6,683 nt of DNA from JBDTNK01 sp039933775 (GCA_039933775.1 JBDTNK010000094.1:1-6683); one strand, 5' to 3'; positions 1-6,669 are shown, numbered from the stretch's first letter. Made by a program: numbers and translations. The notes: generated by a model not told the origin, from the letters alone.

Positions 1-584
1 TTCAGCTCGTGGCAGACCATGCCGGTCCCCGCACCGACCACGCCCCCGGCAGCGCCGCCCGCGTCGAGATCGTCGAGTGCGCGAGCCACGTCGGCCGATG
101 TGACGCGCACGCGGCGCGAGGCGTTGAGCCAGCCGTCGTCGCACTCGCCGACGACCGGCATCAGCGCGTCGTCGATGCCCGCTTTGGGGATCGCGGCCAC
201 GAGATGTTCGACGGCGGCATCGTAGACGCGGCCGATCGCCATCGAGCTCGTCAGGAAGATGGGCGTCTCGAGCACGCCCCACTCAGCGATCGAGGTGATG
301 CCGATCAGCTCGCCGGCGCCGTTGAGCACCGCGGCCCCGGCCGGGACACGCTCGTCGAAGAGCGAGGCCGGCTCGAACGGGGCCACCACGCTGACCCCGG
401 TGCGCACCGTGCCGTCGGGATCGTCGCGCCAGGCGGTCGCATGGCCGACACGCACGCCGGGGACGTCGACGATCGCGTTCAGTGGACCCGGCTCCAGCAG
501 CCCGATGCGCACCCCCAGCTCACGCGGCCGGGCGCGGGGCGCCGGCGGCGCGGAACCGCCGGGGGCGAGGAGAGGCTCGGACAT
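1..584 (-). CDS. DmpA-like aminopeptidase (peptidase S58, P1 family), 5' part only
   Basis: Partial gene read from 584 leftwards; it leaves the window after 194 codons with no stop. I recognise the N-terminal half of the DmpA/BapA family (L-aminopeptidase/D-esterase, beta-aminopeptidases). These are autoprocessing Ntn-type hydrolases of roughly 350-380 residues that remove N-terminal residues from peptides, amides and esters, some with D- or beta-amino acids. Visible family blocks are RPRELGVRIG (residues 20-28) with GPLNAI and VPGVRVGHAT (33-50), VLNGAGELIG (86-95), GVLETPIFLT (103-112), PVVGECDDGWLN (143-154) and GAGTGMVC (184-191). The self-cleavage site and nucleophilic Ser lie beyond the edge, so activity cannot be judged. 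No signal peptide is seen, so a cytoplasmic enzyme is likely. The ATG at 584 is preceded by GGAG four bases upstream; another ATG at 603 is out of frame. The gene is divergent from the importer, sharing a 216-bp intergenic region. Family call is firm; substrate is unknown. Confidence 0.9.
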   Translation of the reverse strand, partial: MSEPLLAPGGSAPPAPRARPRELGVRIGLLEPGPLNAIVDVPGVRVGHATAWRDDPDGTVRTGVSVVAPFEPASLFDERVPAGAAVLNGAGELIGITSIAEWGVLETPIFLTSSMAIGRVYDAAVEHLVAAIPKAGIDDALMPVVGECDDGWLNASRRVRVTSADVARALDDLDAGGAAGGVVGAGTGMVCHEL

Positions 585-715
585 CGGACTCCGATCGGTT
601 CATGGGGGCGCGCTGAACGAGGCGACGCGCAGCGGAGTATGCCTCACGGATCGAGTGCGAATGCGGCGAAACCATCGCCGAATCCGCATCCAGACGCTAT
701 CGTGTCGCGGAATCG

Positions 716-737
716 CCGACGGCGGAGGCGCCGTCGG
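716..737 (+). repeat. Leader hairpin 1, perfect 9-bp arms with a GAGG loop
   Basis: CCGACGGCG (716-724) and CGCCGTCGG (729-737) are exact reverse complements with a four-base GAGG loop. There is no following T tract, so it does not look like an intrinsic terminator. It ends 63 bases before the binding-protein ATG. It could be an RNA leader stem, if transcription starts upstream of it, or a DNA operator. The choice is inference. Confidence 0.5.
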
Positions 738-743
738 TCATCG

Positions 744-782
744 GGCCGGCAAAAAGACGAGCTACGGGGGTCCTTGCCGGCC
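744..782 (+). repeat. Leader hairpin 2, perfect 9-bp arms with a 21-base loop
   Basis: GGCCGGCAA (744-752) and TTGCCGGCC (774-782) are exact reverse complements around a 21-base loop that starts with an A-rich stretch. The right arm ends only six bases before the Shine-Dalgarno of the binding-protein gene. TCCTT at 771-775, partly in this arm, could alternatively pair with GAGGA of the ribosome site (one G-U pair), so folding could affect translation. The pairing is seen in the sequence; a regulatory role is inference. Confidence 0.5.
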
Positions 783-788
783 GCATAC

Positions 789-794
789 GGAGGA
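789..794 (+). promoter_or_regulatory. Ribosome binding site of the solute-binding protein
   Basis: GGAGGA lies six bases before the ATG at 801. It fixes that start against the much longer open frame that continues upstream to position 9. The signal peptide begins immediately after this ATG, which agrees. Confidence 0.85.
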
Positions 795-800
795 GAGGGC

Positions 801-2513
801 ATGCGTCATCTTTCAGCAACGTCGCGGGGCGCGGCCCTGCTGGGCGCCCTGGCGATCGGACTGGCCGCCTGCGGCGCGGGTCCCGCCACCAGCCCGAGCG
901 GTTCGGGAGCGGCTGCTCCCACCGATGCCGGAACGGCGACCGGTGGCACCGTCCGCATTGCGTCGGGCGGGTCGCCCGACAGCCTGAATCCGGGCAATGG
1001 CCTGCTCTCGGAGTCCTACGACCTGTACGAGCTGGTCTACGACACGCCGATCGGCATGACCGCTGACGGCGAATATGTGCCCGAGCTCGCCACGAGCTGG
1101 GAGGTCTCCGACGACGGGCTGACCTGGACGCTGCAGATCGTCGACGACGCCACCTTCCACGACGGGACGCCGCTCACCAGCGAGGACATCGCGTACACGC
1201 TGGAGCTCTACCGCGACACCGCCGATTTCCCGTACATGCCCTCGTACCCGGACGTTTTCACCGAGATCGAGGCGCCATCGCCCACCGAGCTGGTCCTGAC
1301 CACCGAGGAGCCGGTCGGCAATTTCGAGTCGCGCATGCTGTTCATGTACGTGCTGCCCAAGCACATCTGGGAGGCGCAGGAGGATCCGATCGCCTTCGAG
1401 AACGAGGAGATGATCGGTTCGGGACCCTTCAAGCTCACCGCGTACGAGCAGGGGACCTCGATCGAGCTCGCCGCCAACACCGATTACTGGAATGGCCGCC
1501 CGAACGTGGACGAGCTGATCTTCCAGACCATCGAGAACTCGGATGCACGCGTCTCGGCGCTCACCAACGGTGACGTCGACATGATCACCGAGTTCCCCGC
1601 GACCGCGGTGACCGCGCTGCGCAACGCCGACAACGTCGAGGTCTACGTGGCCGACGGCACCTCGGGCAGCCTCAGCGACATCATCTTCAATGTCGTTGAT
1701 CCTGCGGATTGCCCAACCGATGCCGGCGGCGTGTGCACCGGGCACCCGGCGCTGCGCGACGTCGCGGTACGCCAGGCGCTGTCGCATGCCACGAACAAGC
1801 AGGAGCTCGTCGACGTGGCACTCCTCGGCCTCGGCTCGCCGGGGCTTGGGCTGGTTCCGCCGGGCCTGGGCGACTGGTACGCCTCGGAGGTGCAGGACTA
1901 CGCGTACGACGTCGACGCCGCGAACGCGCTGCTTGACGATGCCGGCTACGAGGACACGAACGGTGACGGTGTGCGCGAGTGCCTCGCCGACCAGGAATGC
2001 CCGACCGGCGATCTCACCTTCCGCTTCATGTACCCGACCGATTCCGACACGGGCGCGCGCGAGTCGGAGATGATCGGCGACATGTGGGCCGAGGTTGGCG
2101 TGAAGATCACGGTCCAGGGCCTGGATCCCGACACGCTCACCAGCGTCTGTTGCCCGACCTTCGACTACGACGTCATCCGCTGGGGCTGGGGCTCCGATCC
2201 GGATCCCGCCTTTTTGCTCGGCGTCGCGCTGTGCGACGAGATCTCGACCGGCTTCAGCGAGACCGGCTACTGCAACCCGGACTTCGACGCGCTCTATGCG
2301 GCGCAGGGCGTCGAGACCGACCACGATGCACGCGTGGACCAGATCCACGAGATGCAGCAGATCCTGATGGACGATGTGCCGTACATCATCCCGTACTACG
2401 ACCAGGTGACCCAGGCCTACCGCAGCGACACGTTCACCGGATGGCAGCTCGGCGAACGCTCGCCGGGCCTGCAGGACGTGGGCTCGCTGGCGGTGATCCG
2501 GCCGGTCGAGTAG
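801..2513 (+). CDS. Peptide-type ABC transporter substrate-binding lipoprotein (SBP family 5)
   Basis: 570 residues, usual for DppA/OppA-type receptors, which bind peptides or related ligands outside the membrane and pass them to the permease. Residues 1-23 are a signal peptide with a basic start and hydrophobic core. The lipobox LAAC (21-24) gives lipid-anchored Cys24. An Ala/Ser/Gly/Pro/Thr-rich tether runs to about residue 48, then the family 5 fold begins (GGTVRIASGG). The family signature FHDGTPLTSEDIAYTLE starts at residue 119, and a typical block VRQALSHATNKQELVD lies near 323-338. DTNGDG (385-390) matches a calcium-loop pattern often seen in this family. Unusually for an exported protein, eight further cysteines are present: 304, 312, 394, 400, 450, 451, 478 and 491, all in the C-terminal half, possibly disulfide-paired. 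First gene of the importer operon; the ligand cannot be read from the sequence. It could equally serve oligopeptides, dipeptides, nickel chelates or sugars, as family members do. Confidence 0.95.
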   Translation: MRHLSATSRGAALLGALAIGLAACGAGPATSPSGSGAAAPTDAGTATGGTVRIASGGSPDSLNPGNGLLSESYDLYELVYDTPIGMTADGEYVPELATSWEVSDDGLTWTLQIVDDATFHDGTPLTSEDIAYTLELYRDTADFPYMPSYPDVFTEIEAPSPTELVLTTEEPVGNFESRMLFMYVLPKHIWEAQEDPIAFENEEMIGSGPFKLTAYEQGTSIELAANTDYWNGRPNVDELIFQTIENSDARVSALTNGDVDMITEFPATAVTALRNADNVEVYVADGTSGSLSDIIFNVVDPADCPTDAGGVCTGHPALRDVAVRQALSHATNKQELVDVALLGLGSPGLGLVPPGLGDWYASEVQDYAYDVDAANALLDDAGYEDTNGDGVRECLADQECPTGDLTFRFMYPTDSDTGARESEMIGDMWAEVGVKITVQGLDPDTLTSVCCPTFDYDVIRWGWGSDPDPAFLLGVALCDEISTGFSETGYCNPDFDALYAAQGVETDHDARVDQIHEMQQILMDDVPYIIPYYDQVTQAYRSDTFTGWQLGERSPGLQDVGSLAVIRPVE

Positions 2514-2533
2514 CGACCGGCGTTGAGACCGAT

Positions 2534-2562
2534 GGCGGAGCCGGCGCGGCGCCGGCTCCGCC
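2534..2562 (+). repeat. Intercistronic hairpin, perfect 14-base inverted repeat
   Basis: GGCGGAGCCGGCGC (2534-2547) and GCGCCGGCTCCGCC (2549-2562) are exact reverse complements around one central G. In RNA this would fold as about a 12-bp GC stem with a five-base loop. No T tract follows, so full intrinsic termination is unlikely. Its place just after the binding-protein stop is where binding-protein operons often carry a stem that blocks 3' exonucleases or partly terminates, giving more receptor than permease mRNA. That role is inferred from the position. Confidence 0.7.
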
Positions 2563-2592
2563 GTCCATCGACGCGACCATGACGAGCGGCGC

Positions 2593-3603
2593 ATGACCCG
2601 CGGGCGCGGCAGGTACCTGCTCGGCAAGATCGCGTGGGCGATCGTCACGATCGCCATCGTCGTCACGTTCAACTTCTTCCTGTTCCGCGTCCTGCCCGGC
2701 GACCCGGCGAAGTCGGGGATGCGCGATCCGCGACTCAACCCCGCGGCGCAGGCGGCGCTCCAGGAGCGCTTCGGGCTGGATCGTCCCGTCTTCCTGGCGT
2801 TCGACGGCGGCAACCCGTTCGACTCGCAGTACTTCGCCTACCTCGGCTCGCTGGCGCGCGGCGACCTTGGGACCTCCTACGCCTATCGCGACCAGCCGGT
2901 CGCGGAGCTCCTGGGCCGCGGCCTGGTGAACACGCTGTGGCTGGTGCTGCCGGCCCAGGTGCTCTCCATCGTGCTCGGCACGATCCTGGGGCTCATCGCC
3001 GCATGGCGGCGCAAGACGCTGGTCGACGTCGCCGCGCTCGGCTTCGCGCTGGTGACGTGGTCGCTGCCGACCTTCTTCCTGGGGATCATCCTGCTCTTCT
3101 TCGGTGCGGCCTGGTTCGACCTGCCGACCGCGGGGCGAGAGACGATCGGGGCGGTCTACGCATCGGTCTGGGAGCAGGTGGCGGACTTCGGGAGTCACCT
3201 GCTCCTGCCGACCCTGACGCTGACGCTGGTGCTGCTGGGGGAGTACATGCTCATCATGCGCAGCAGCGTGCTGGAGGTGTTCAGCGAGGACTACATCCTC
3301 ACCGCGCGCGCCAAGGGTCTCAGCACGCTGCGCATCATCCGCGACCATGCGCTGCGCAACGCGATGCTGCCGCTCGTCACGCTCATCGCGCTCAACCTGG
3401 GCTTCACGGTGTCAGGCGCCATCCAGGTGGAAGCTGTGTACTCCTGGCCGGGGCTGGGTGACCTGACCGTGGATGCGGTCGGGCGGCGCGACTACCCGGT
3501 GCTGCAGGGCGCGTTCCTGCTGCTCGCCGTCGCCGTCGTCATCGCCAACCTCGCCGCCGAGCTCGTCTACGGCTGGCTCGATCCGCGGGTGGCCGAGGGA
3601 TGA
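2593..3603 (+). CDS. Peptide-type ABC transporter permease, DppB/OppB type
   Basis: 336 residues, normal for DppB-type subunits, which form half of the import pore. It begins with the family N-terminal helix (about residues 10-32, ending VLPGDPAK). An extracytoplasmic stretch follows, with FGLDRPVFLAF and RGDLGTSYAYRDQPV, before the BPD_transp_1 core. Membrane segments lie near 112-140, 146-174, 202-223, 257-283 and 302-328. The cytoplasmic coupling loop (EAA-like) is at about 234-262, YILTARAKGLS then LRNAMLP, with the conserved Gly. The family ending VYGWLDPRV is intact. The ATG at 2593 has only a weak ribosome site, so initiation may depend on coupling or an open mRNA. It starts 79 bases after the receptor gene, beyond the intercistronic hairpin, and its stop overlaps the next start by four bases (ATGA). 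Confidence 0.95.
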   Translation: MTRGRGRYLLGKIAWAIVTIAIVVTFNFFLFRVLPGDPAKSGMRDPRLNPAAQAALQERFGLDRPVFLAFDGGNPFDSQYFAYLGSLARGDLGTSYAYRDQPVAELLGRGLVNTLWLVLPAQVLSIVLGTILGLIAAWRRKTLVDVAALGFALVTWSLPTFFLGIILLFFGAAWFDLPTAGRETIGAVYASVWEQVADFGSHLLLPTLTLTLVLLGEYMLIMRSSVLEVFSEDYILTARAKGLSTLRIIRDHALRNAMLPLVTLIALNLGFTVSGAIQVEAVYSWPGLGDLTVDAVGRRDYPVLQGAFLLLAVAVVIANLAAELVYGWLDPRVAEG

Positions 3604-5573
3604 CCGCGGCCGCCCTCGAGACCCTGCCCGGGTCCCCGGTCGGGGCGCCGGCCGAACGGATCGACCACCCGCTGCGCGGCTTCCTGCGACAGCGGATCGG
3701 GGTCATCGGCCTGTGCATGCTGCTCGTCGCGTTCGTGGTGGCGCTGGCGGCTCCGCTGCTCGCGCCGTACGATCCGTACGCGCCGGTGCGGGTCACGATC
3801 CTGGACATCTACCAGGCGCCGTCGGCGGCGCACCCACTGGGGACCGACGACGGCGGCAAGGACGTCCTCTCGGCGCTCATCTTCGGGACGCGCGTCTCGC
3901 TCCTCGTCGGCTTCTCGGCGGCCCTCATCGCGCTCCTGATCGGCGGCACGGTCGGGCTCGTCTCGGGCTACCGCGCAGGGCGCCTGGGCGCCGGCCTGAT
4001 GCGCATCACTGACGTCTTCCTCGTCATCCCCGACCTGGCCCTGCAGATCGTGATCGTGGCGATCGCCGGGCAGAGCCTGACGAACATCATCCTGGTCATC
4101 GGGGTGCTGGGCTGGACGACGACGGCGCGCCTGGTCCGCAGCCAGACGCTGGCGGTGCGCGAGCGCGCCTTCGTGACGCGCGCACGGGCCATCGGTGCCG
4201 GCGACCTGCACATCATGCGGCGCCACATCCTGCCGCTCGTCGTGCCGCTCATGCTGGCCAACACGGTGCTCGTCATCAGCCTGGCGATCCTGTCCGAGTC
4301 GACGCTCGCCTTCCTGGGCCTGGGCGATCCCACGCTCGTCTCCTGGGGACAGATGCTCAACTACGCCTTCACCCGCGGCGCCGTGAGCGCCGGTGCCTGG
4401 TGGGCCCTCATCCCGCCCGGCCTGGCGATCGTGTGGGTCGTGCTCGGCACGACGCTGCTCGGCACCGCACTCGAGGACGTCTTCAATCCCCGGTTGAAGC
4501 GCCACCACCTGGAGGCCGATGAGGCAACTGCGGTCGCCGACGAGATCCGGACCGATGCAGCTGCCCCCGCCGTGGTCGCGCCTGACGGCGCCGCGCCGCT
4601 GCTCTCCGTTCGCGGGCTCTGCATCGAGTTCGAGTCGCCTGCCGGTCCCCTGCGCGCCGTCGACGACGTGAGCTTCGACGTCGGACGCGGCGAGACGATC
4701 GGGCTCGTCGGCGAGTCGGGGTCGGGCAAGACGACCGCGGTCCTGGGCCTGATGCGCCTCCTGCCGCCCGGCGGGCGGGTCGTGGCCGGGGAGGTGCGCT
4801 TCGATGGCCGCGACCTGCTTGCCCTGCCGCCCGACGAGCTGCGCGCCGTCCGCTGGTCGCGCCTCTCGATCGTCTTCCAGGGCGCCATGAACGCACTGAA
4901 CCCGGTGCGCAGCGTCGGCGACCAGGTCGCCGAGGCGATCCGGGTCCACGAGCCGCGAATCGGGCGGCGTGCCGCCAATGCGCGCGCCCGCGAGCTGCTC
5001 GAGCGCGTCGGGATCGGGGCGAAGCGGGCGAGCGACTACCCGCACATCTACTCGGGCGGCATGCGTCAGCGGGCGATGATCGCGCTGGCCCTGGCCTGTG
5101 ACCCGGAGCTCATCGTGGCCGACGAGCCGACGACGGCGCTCGACGTCATGATCCAGGCCCAGATCCTGGAGCTGCTCGCGGGCCTGGCGGCGGAGCTGCG
5201 CATGGCGACCATCCTCGTCACGCACGATCTGGGCGTGGTGGCGCAGACCTGCGACCGGATCGTGGTCATGTACGGCGGATCGGTCGCCGAGGAGGCCGAT
5301 GCCGTGGCCCTCTTTGGCACCCCACGTCATCCCTACACGCAGCTGCTGCTGAGCTCGTTCCCCGACGTGGCGCATCCGGACCGCGCGCTGCGGGGCATCC
5401 CCGGCACGCCGCCGCGGCTCGATGCCATGCCACGCGGCTGCCGCTTCGCGCCGCGCTGCCCGCACGCCTTCGACCGCTGCCGCGTCGAGCGCGTCCCGGA
5501 CTACCCGGCAGGGCCCGAGCATCGCGCCGCCTGCTTCCTGCTCGATCCCGCGGAGGCGGGCCGGCATGGCTGA
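3600..5573 (+). CDS. Fused ABC importer permease–ATPase (DppC-type plus DppD-type)
   Basis: 657 residues in one uninterrupted frame. Residues about 20-300 are a complete DppC-type permease: first helix 33-57 with LLAPYDPY, HPLGTDDGGKDVLS, coupling loop near 188-215 (Gly199), FLGLGDPTLVSWG, and the usual ending ALEDVFNPRLK at about 290-300. A 33-residue Ala/acidic linker (301-333) joins it to an ATPase starting LLSVRGL at 334. ATPase motifs are Walker A GESGSGKTT (Lys377), Q-loop FQGAMNALNP, signature YSGGMRQR (484-491), Walker B ADEPTTALD (Asp508, catalytic Glu509) and His542. The oligo_HPY C-terminus has Cys614, 620, 627 and 645. These parts are usually separate proteins of about 300 and 330 residues. 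No stop, and no in-frame start with a ribosome site, interrupts the join, so this is a true fusion and not a misread boundary. Permease–ATPase fusions of this type are already known in the family. It overlaps the upstream gene by 4 bp and the downstream gene by 8 bp. Confidence 0.95.
   Translation: MTAAALETLPGSPVGAPAERIDHPLRGFLRQRIGVIGLCMLLVAFVVALAAPLLAPYDPYAPVRVTILDIYQAPSAAHPLGTDDGGKDVLSALIFGTRVSLLVGFSAALIALLIGGTVGLVSGYRAGRLGAGLMRITDVFLVIPDLALQIVIVAIAGQSLTNIILVIGVLGWTTTARLVRSQTLAVRERAFVTRARAIGAGDLHIMRRHILPLVVPLMLANTVLVISLAILSESTLAFLGLGDPTLVSWGQMLNYAFTRGAVSAGAWWALIPPGLAIVWVVLGTTLLGTALEDVFNPRLKRHHLEADEATAVADEIRTDAAAPAVVAPDGAAPLLSVRGLCIEFESPAGPLRAVDDVSFDVGRGETIGLVGESGSGKTTAVLGLMRLLPPGGRVVAGEVRFDGRDLLALPPDELRAVRWSRLSIVFQGAMNALNPVRSVGDQVAEAIRVHEPRIGRRAANARARELLERVGIGAKRASDYPHIYSGGMRQRAMIALALACDPELIVADEPTTALDVMIQAQILELLAGLAAELRMATILVTHDLGVVAQTCDRIVVMYGGSVAEEADAVALFGTPRHPYTQLLLSSFPDVAHPDRALRGIPGTPPRLDAMPRGCRFAPRCPHAFDRCRVERVPDYPAGPEHRAACFLLDPAEAGRHG
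5552..5556 (+). promoter_or_regulatory. Ribosome binding site of the DppF-type ATPase
   Basis: GGAGG lies nine bases before the ATG at 5566, inside the end of the fused gene. It selects this start over earlier in-frame ATGs (from 5422), which would add 48 residues with no match to the ATPase family. Confidence 0.75.
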
Positions 5574-6648
5574 GCCGATCGTCAGCGTCCGTGCCCTCGA
5601 GAAACGCTTTCCGGGGCGCCGCTCGGTGTCCGACGTCGTCCATGGCCGCCCCGCGGCGATCGTGCGCGCGGTGGACGGCATCAGCTTCGATGTCGCGCCC
5701 GGCGAGATCCTGGCCATCGTCGGTGAGTCGGGATCGGGCAAGACGACCACCGGCAACCTGCTCATCGGCCTCACGCAGCCGTCCGCCGGCAGCGTGCGGG
5801 TCGCCGGCCGCGAGGTCGCGACCCTCGAGCGGTCGGATCTGCAGACTCTTCGCCGCACGGTGCAGATGGTCTTCCAGGACCCCTACGAGTCGCTCAACCC
5901 GCGCATGCGCGTGCGTGACATCGTGGCCGAGCCGCTGCGCGTGCATGGCCTGGCAGGATCGGCCGCGGAGGAGCGCGAGCGTGTCGCCGAGGCGCTCACC
6001 CTCGCCGGCCTCGCGCCGCCAGAGGTTTACCTGCGGCGCTATCCGTGGGAGCTCTCCGGCGGGCAGCGCCAGCGCGTCGGGATCGCCGCGGCGCTCGCGC
6101 TGCAGCCATCGGTCCTGGTCGCTGACGAGCCGGTCAGCATGCTCGATGTCTCGATCCGGGCCGACATTCTGAACCTGCTGGGCCGCTTGGCGCACCAGGA
6201 GGGGATCGCGATCGTGATGATCACTCACGACCTCTCGACGGTGAGCGCCTACGCCGATCGGATCGCGGTGATGTACCTGGGGCGCATCGTCGAGACCGGC
6301 CCGACCGCCGCCACCCTCGCCGATCCGCAGCATCCGTACACGCGCGCGCTGCTCTCGGTCGTGCCGGTGCCCGATCCGGTCGCGCGCCGCCGTCCGGTCA
6401 TCCTGGTCGGCGAGACGCCCGATCCCTCGCGCATCCCCTCCGGCTGCCGCTTCCACCCGCGCTGCCCGGTCGCGTTTGACCGATGCCGCCTGGTCGATCC
6501 GCCGCTCTTTGTCGTGGGGCCCGGGCGCGCCGCAGCGTGCCTGCTGGTCGAACCGGCGGCCATCGCGCCGCCGCTTGGCGTGCCTCCGGGCGCGCGGTCC
6601 TCGAGCGCGCGCGCCGCGGGCGCGCCGGAGTCCGAGGCCGGTTCCTGA
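5566..6648 (+). CDS. Peptide-type ABC transporter ATP-binding protein, DppF/OppF type
   Basis: 360 residues, second ATPase of the importer, expected to pair with the DppD domain of the fused protein on the cytoplasmic face. Motifs in order: VRALEKRF near residue 8, A-loop region VRAVDGISFDV (about 34-44), Walker A GESGSGKTT (Lys59), Q-loop FQDPYESLNP (Gln104), signature LSGGQRQR (163-170), Walker B ADEPVSMLD (Asp187, Glu188) and switch His221 in ITHD. All catalytic residues are present. The C-terminal oligo_HPY region, HPYTRALLSVVPVPDP onwards, carries Cys294, 300, 307 and 325, with the same spacing as the fused DppD domain. The last roughly 30 residues are a low-complexity Ala/Pro/Ser/Gly/Arg tail unlike the family core. 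The start overlaps the fused gene's stop by eight bases, so translation is likely coupled. It is the last operon gene visible. Confidence 0.95.
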   Translation: MAEPIVSVRALEKRFPGRRSVSDVVHGRPAAIVRAVDGISFDVAPGEILAIVGESGSGKTTTGNLLIGLTQPSAGSVRVAGREVATLERSDLQTLRRTVQMVFQDPYESLNPRMRVRDIVAEPLRVHGLAGSAAEERERVAEALTLAGLAPPEVYLRRYPWELSGGQRQRVGIAAALALQPSVLVADEPVSMLDVSIRADILNLLGRLAHQEGIAIVMITHDLSTVSAYADRIAVMYLGRIVETGPTAATLADPQHPYTRALLSVVPVPDPVARRRPVILVGETPDPSRIPSGCRFHPRCPVAFDRCRLVDPPLFVVGPGRAAACLLVEPAAIAPPLGVPPGARSSSARAAGAPESEAGS

Positions 6649-6663
6649 CAACTGCATTTGTCA
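6646..6663. promoter_or_regulatory. 18-bp near-perfect palindrome over the last stop codon, possible operator
   Basis: TGACAACTGCATTTGTCA reads as its own reverse complement at 16 of 18 positions: arms TGACAA and TTGTCA, and a palindromic TGCA centre. It is clearly more AT-rich than its surroundings and begins with the TGA stop of the DppF-type gene. The size and symmetry suit a dimeric repressor site. As RNA it would be only a weak hairpin. No regulator gene is visible here, so the role is a guess. Confidence 0.35.
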
Positions 6664-6669
6664 ACTCCG

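Larger units (their letters stand above)
585..800. promoter_or_regulatory. Divergent intergenic region between the aminopeptidase and the importer operon
   Basis: This 216-bp stretch separates two divergent start codons and must hold the promoters of both genes unless they lie further inside. I find no good -35/-10 pair for either strand. The best isolated hexamers are TATCGT at 698-703 (+) and CATACT at 641-636 (-), and neither has a credible -35 at normal spacing. An 8-bp direct repeat ATCGCCGA occurs at 674-681 and 712-719. An imperfect dyad CGAATCCGC/GCGGAATCG has one mismatch and 19 bases between arms. Two stronger inverted repeats are listed separately. The region is also open in the binding-protein frame, but it lacks coding character of its own. 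Confidence 0.55.

Noticed and set aside
665..679. Short inverted repeat GGCGA/TCGCC in the divergent intergenic region
   Set aside because: Five-base arms in GC-rich DNA are expected by chance; the two longer leader stems are the notable ones.
636..703. Candidate -10 hexamers CATACT (-) and TATCGT (+)
   Set aside because: Neither has a -35 element at suitable spacing, so I do not call promoters from them.
9..800. In-frame upstream extension of the binding-protein gene (264 extra codons)
   Set aside because: It overlaps the DmpA-like gene on the other strand, lacks any family match and would bury the signal peptide. The ATG at 801 has a good ribosome site and is followed at once by the lipoprotein signal.
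2579..2596. Five-codon mini-ORF overlapping the DppB-type start
   Set aside because: There is no ribosome site before its ATG and a frame this short arises easily by chance.
813..2813. 666-codon open frame on the - strand
   Set aside because: It lies antisense to the binding-protein gene and the start of the permease, with biased composition and no family signature.
4511..4671. GGAGG followed by an ATG at 4519, as a possible separate DppD start in the linker
   Set aside because: The ATG is out of frame with the ATPase and the frame closes after 50 codons. Spacing is only three bases. It might be a relic of an ancestral gene boundary, but nothing supports that.
3567..5858. 763-codon open frame on the - strand
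   Set aside because: It is a shadow of the fused permease–ATPase gene and its neighbours in high-GC DNA. Its translation is dominated by Arg, Asp, His and Gln with no recognisable domain.
5266..6657. 463-codon open frame on the - strand
   Set aside because: It is antisense to the DppF-type ATPase, with low-complexity Arg/Ala/Gly-rich translation.
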